Under the pieces are notes generated by a model. The model searched no databases, was not told the DNA's origin, and saw only the letters and a list, made by a program, of their open reading frames with translations. 46,463 nt of DNA from Pseudomonadota bacterium (GTDB lineage Bacteria; Pseudomonadota; Alphaproteobacteria; Acetobacterales; Acetobacteraceae). The stretch covers positions 1 to 46,463 of the forward strand of contig JAJZNE010000142.1 in assembly GCA_021847995.1 (NCBI GenBank), given 5' to 3'. Shown piece after piece: positions 45,266 to 46,463 of the stretch (the stretch's first letter is position 1; each line of letters opens with the position of its first letter). The translations under genes were made by a program, and so were the position numbers.

Positions 45266-45991
45266 GTGCCAACGACGCTGCCCCGCTCTGCGCCGCGCTG
45301 GCGGCAACTGCCGCTGCCGTTTGCCTATGCACCCCACCTGACCGCGGCCGATTTCCTTCCCGCACCGTCCAACGCCGCCGCCCTGGCCTGGCTTGCGCGC
45401 ACCGAGGCGTGGCCGCAAAGGCGGCTCGCGCTGTGGGGGCAGGAGGGCAGCGGCAAGACGCATCTCCTGCATGTCTGGGCAGCCCGCTGCGGCGCCGCGC
45501 TGCTGCCCGGACCGGGATTGCGCGCGTCCGCCACGGCACCCGACCGCCCGCTTGCCATCGACGATGCCGACGCCGCCCCCGAACATCCGCTGCTGCATCT
45601 GCTGAATGCCGCGGCGGAGGGTGGGTTTGCGGTGCTGCTTGCCGGTCGCGGCCCGGCGGCGCGCTGGCCGGTGGCGCTGCCGGATCTTGCCAGCCGCCTG
45701 CGCGCCACCGCCGCCGTGGAAATCGGCCCTGCCGAGGAGAGCCTGCTGCGCGCCCTGCTCGCGCGGCTGCTGGCGGAGCGGCAGGTCGCGGTGCCGGAGG
45801 CGGTGCAGTCCTGGCTGCTCGCCCGCCTGCCGCGCACCCCGGCCGCGGTGCGGGAGGCGGCGGCGCGGCTCGACCGCGCGGCCCTCGCCGCCGGCGGCGC
45901 GGTCACGCGCAGCATCGCCGCCGTGGTGCTGGACGAGGCTGCCGAGGAACCGCCGGCGGAGCCGCCGCCGTCGCTGCCGCTGCTGCTATAG
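45266..45991 (+). CDS. hdaA: HdaA-like DnaA regulator (AAA+ domain)
   Basis: HdaA/Hda binds the sliding clamp and promotes hydrolysis of DnaA-bound ATP, limiting replication initiation. The 241-residue protein starts with RWRQLPLPFAYAPHLTAADFLPAPSNAAALAWL, including the clamp-binding QLPLPF near residues 14-19. It then has a P-loop GQEGSGKTHLLHVW, Walker B LAIDDADAAPEH, and the C-terminal lid helices (LPRTPAAVREAAARLDRAALAAGGAVT). The start is a GTG (45266). The tail is Pro/Glu-rich. No DnaA-type DNA-binding domain is present. Confidence 0.9.
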   Translation: MPTTLPRSAPRWRQLPLPFAYAPHLTAADFLPAPSNAAALAWLARTEAWPQRRLALWGQEGSGKTHLLHVWAARCGAALLPGPGLRASATAPDRPLAIDDADAAPEHPLLHLLNAAAEGGFAVLLAGRGPAARWPVALPDLASRLRATAAVEIGPAEESLLRALLARLLAERQVAVPEAVQSWLLARLPRTPAAVREAAARLDRAALAAGGAVTRSIAAVVLDEAAEEPPAEPPPSLPLLL

Positions 45992-46005
45992 CGGCCGGCC
46001 GCCGG

Positions 46006-46463
46006 TCACGGCGTCATCCGCACCGTCAGCACGAAGGTCATGTTGTGCTGCGGCATCTTCGGCGAAAATGGCGGGAATTGGCTTGACCGCACGCTTTGCA
46101 GTGCGGCGGCGTCGATGTCGTTGCTGCCGGATGACTTGGCGAGCGTGACGCCGAGCAGGCTGCCGTTCGGTGCCAGCTCGATTGCCACGCGGCTGACCCC
46201 GCCGATACCGAGCAGCCGCACCGTGCGCGGTACCGCCAGATTGGCCTGCACCCGCGCCCGCAGCGCCGCTGCGTAGAGTTCCGTCTCGGTTGCCTGCACG
46301 GCAGCACTGACGGCGGGCGCGGCCGGCGCCGGCGGTGCCTCGGGCGGCGGCGGGGCCTTGTCGGGCGGCGGCTGGGTCACCGGCGGGCGCGGCGTCTGCA
46401 CCTTGCGGGGCAGCGCGAGCTTGCGGGGCGGCGGCGGTTTGGTCGGCGGCGGCGGCGGTTCCG
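46006..46463 (-). CDS. TonB-like protein, C-terminal part (5' end outside window)
   Basis: The frame is open from the window edge to a stop at 46006-46008. It gives at least 151 residues: a Pro/Lys-rich periplasmic linker (EPPPPPTKPPPPRKLALPRKVQTPRPPVTQPPPDKAPPPPEAPPAP) followed by a TonB C-terminal domain (AALRARVQANLAVPRTVRLLGIGGVSRVAIELAPNGSLLGVTLAKSSGSNDIDAAALQSVRSSQFPPFSP). It probably couples the proton-motive force to outer-membrane receptors, or is a TolA-like relative. It is convergent with hdaA. Confidence 0.85.
   Translation of the reverse strand, partial: EPPPPPTKPPPPRKLALPRKVQTPRPPVTQPPPDKAPPPPEAPPAPAAPAVSAAVQATETELYAAALRARVQANLAVPRTVRLLGIGGVSRVAIELAPNGSLLGVTLAKSSGSNDIDAAALQSVRSSQFPPFSPKMPQHNMTFVLTVRMTP

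Overview
The window is GC-rich chromosomal DNA (about 70% G+C by eye) with no plasmid, phage or insertion-sequence genes. Several features point to an alphaproteobacterium, most likely in the Rhodospirillales/Acetobacteraceae: a CtrA-type master regulator with its phosphoacceptor at residue 51, an HdaA-like replication regulator, a fused CysN-CysC sulfate-activation enzyme, the order rpsP-rimM-trmD-rplS-leuC-leuD, a Rhodobacter-type sorbitol dehydrogenase (SmoS), and a promoter that fits the alphaproteobacterial general stress sigma factor EcfG. The family assignment is inference; no rRNA is present to confirm it.

Layout. 1-8.6 kb: ffh, rpsP, rimM, trmD and rplS (protein targeting and translation) run directly into leuC-leuD (leucine biosynthesis). 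A convergent membrane acyltransferase gene separates these from leuB, and a tRNA-Arg(ACG) follows. 8.9-10.3 kb: a glycine/serine/threonine-rich secreted-type protein with its own promoter and a strong terminator. 10.4-16.2 kb: a polyol uptake and oxidation cluster, with a SorC-type regulator, substrate-binding protein, two permeases and two short-chain dehydrogenases, but no ATPase gene. 16.2-18.1 kb (minus): a WecG/TagA-type glycosyltransferase and a secreted family-5 glycoside hydrolase. 18.2-23.8 kb (plus): an M19 dipeptidase, a BMP-family binding protein with its double ATPase but no permeases, and an MFS transporter whose reading frame runs without a stop into a small CsbD-type stress protein. 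23.8-27.8 kb (minus): cysD, cysNC and a YbfB-like MFS gene. 28.3-29.8 kb: mmsA.

29.9-34.7 kb (minus): fliI-fliJ of the flagellar export apparatus, then ugd and a methyltransferase-glycosyltransferase fusion. ctrA is divergent from fliI. 35.6-38.8 kb (minus): a PpiC-type foldase, argJ, tRNA-Trp, secE and nusG. 39.0-41.8 kb: secA. 41.8-44.5 kb (minus): a lipoprotein, an OmpR-type response regulator and a histidine kinase in overlapping frames. 44.6-46.0 kb (plus): a glycine-zipper lipoprotein, a lone receiver-domain protein and hdaA. The window ends inside a TonB-like gene.

Most of the window is core metabolism and cell machinery. The most interesting signals are the csbD gene nested in frame at the end of an MFS gene with an EcfG-type promoter inside the fused frame, a short element shared by the two polyol-locus promoters that could be the SorC operator, and a perfect inverted repeat at the predicted start of the ctrA transcript. 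The binding-protein transport systems also lack partner genes here, and the acyltransferase gene has no conventional start codon near its expected N-terminus. No clearly new multi-gene system was recognised.
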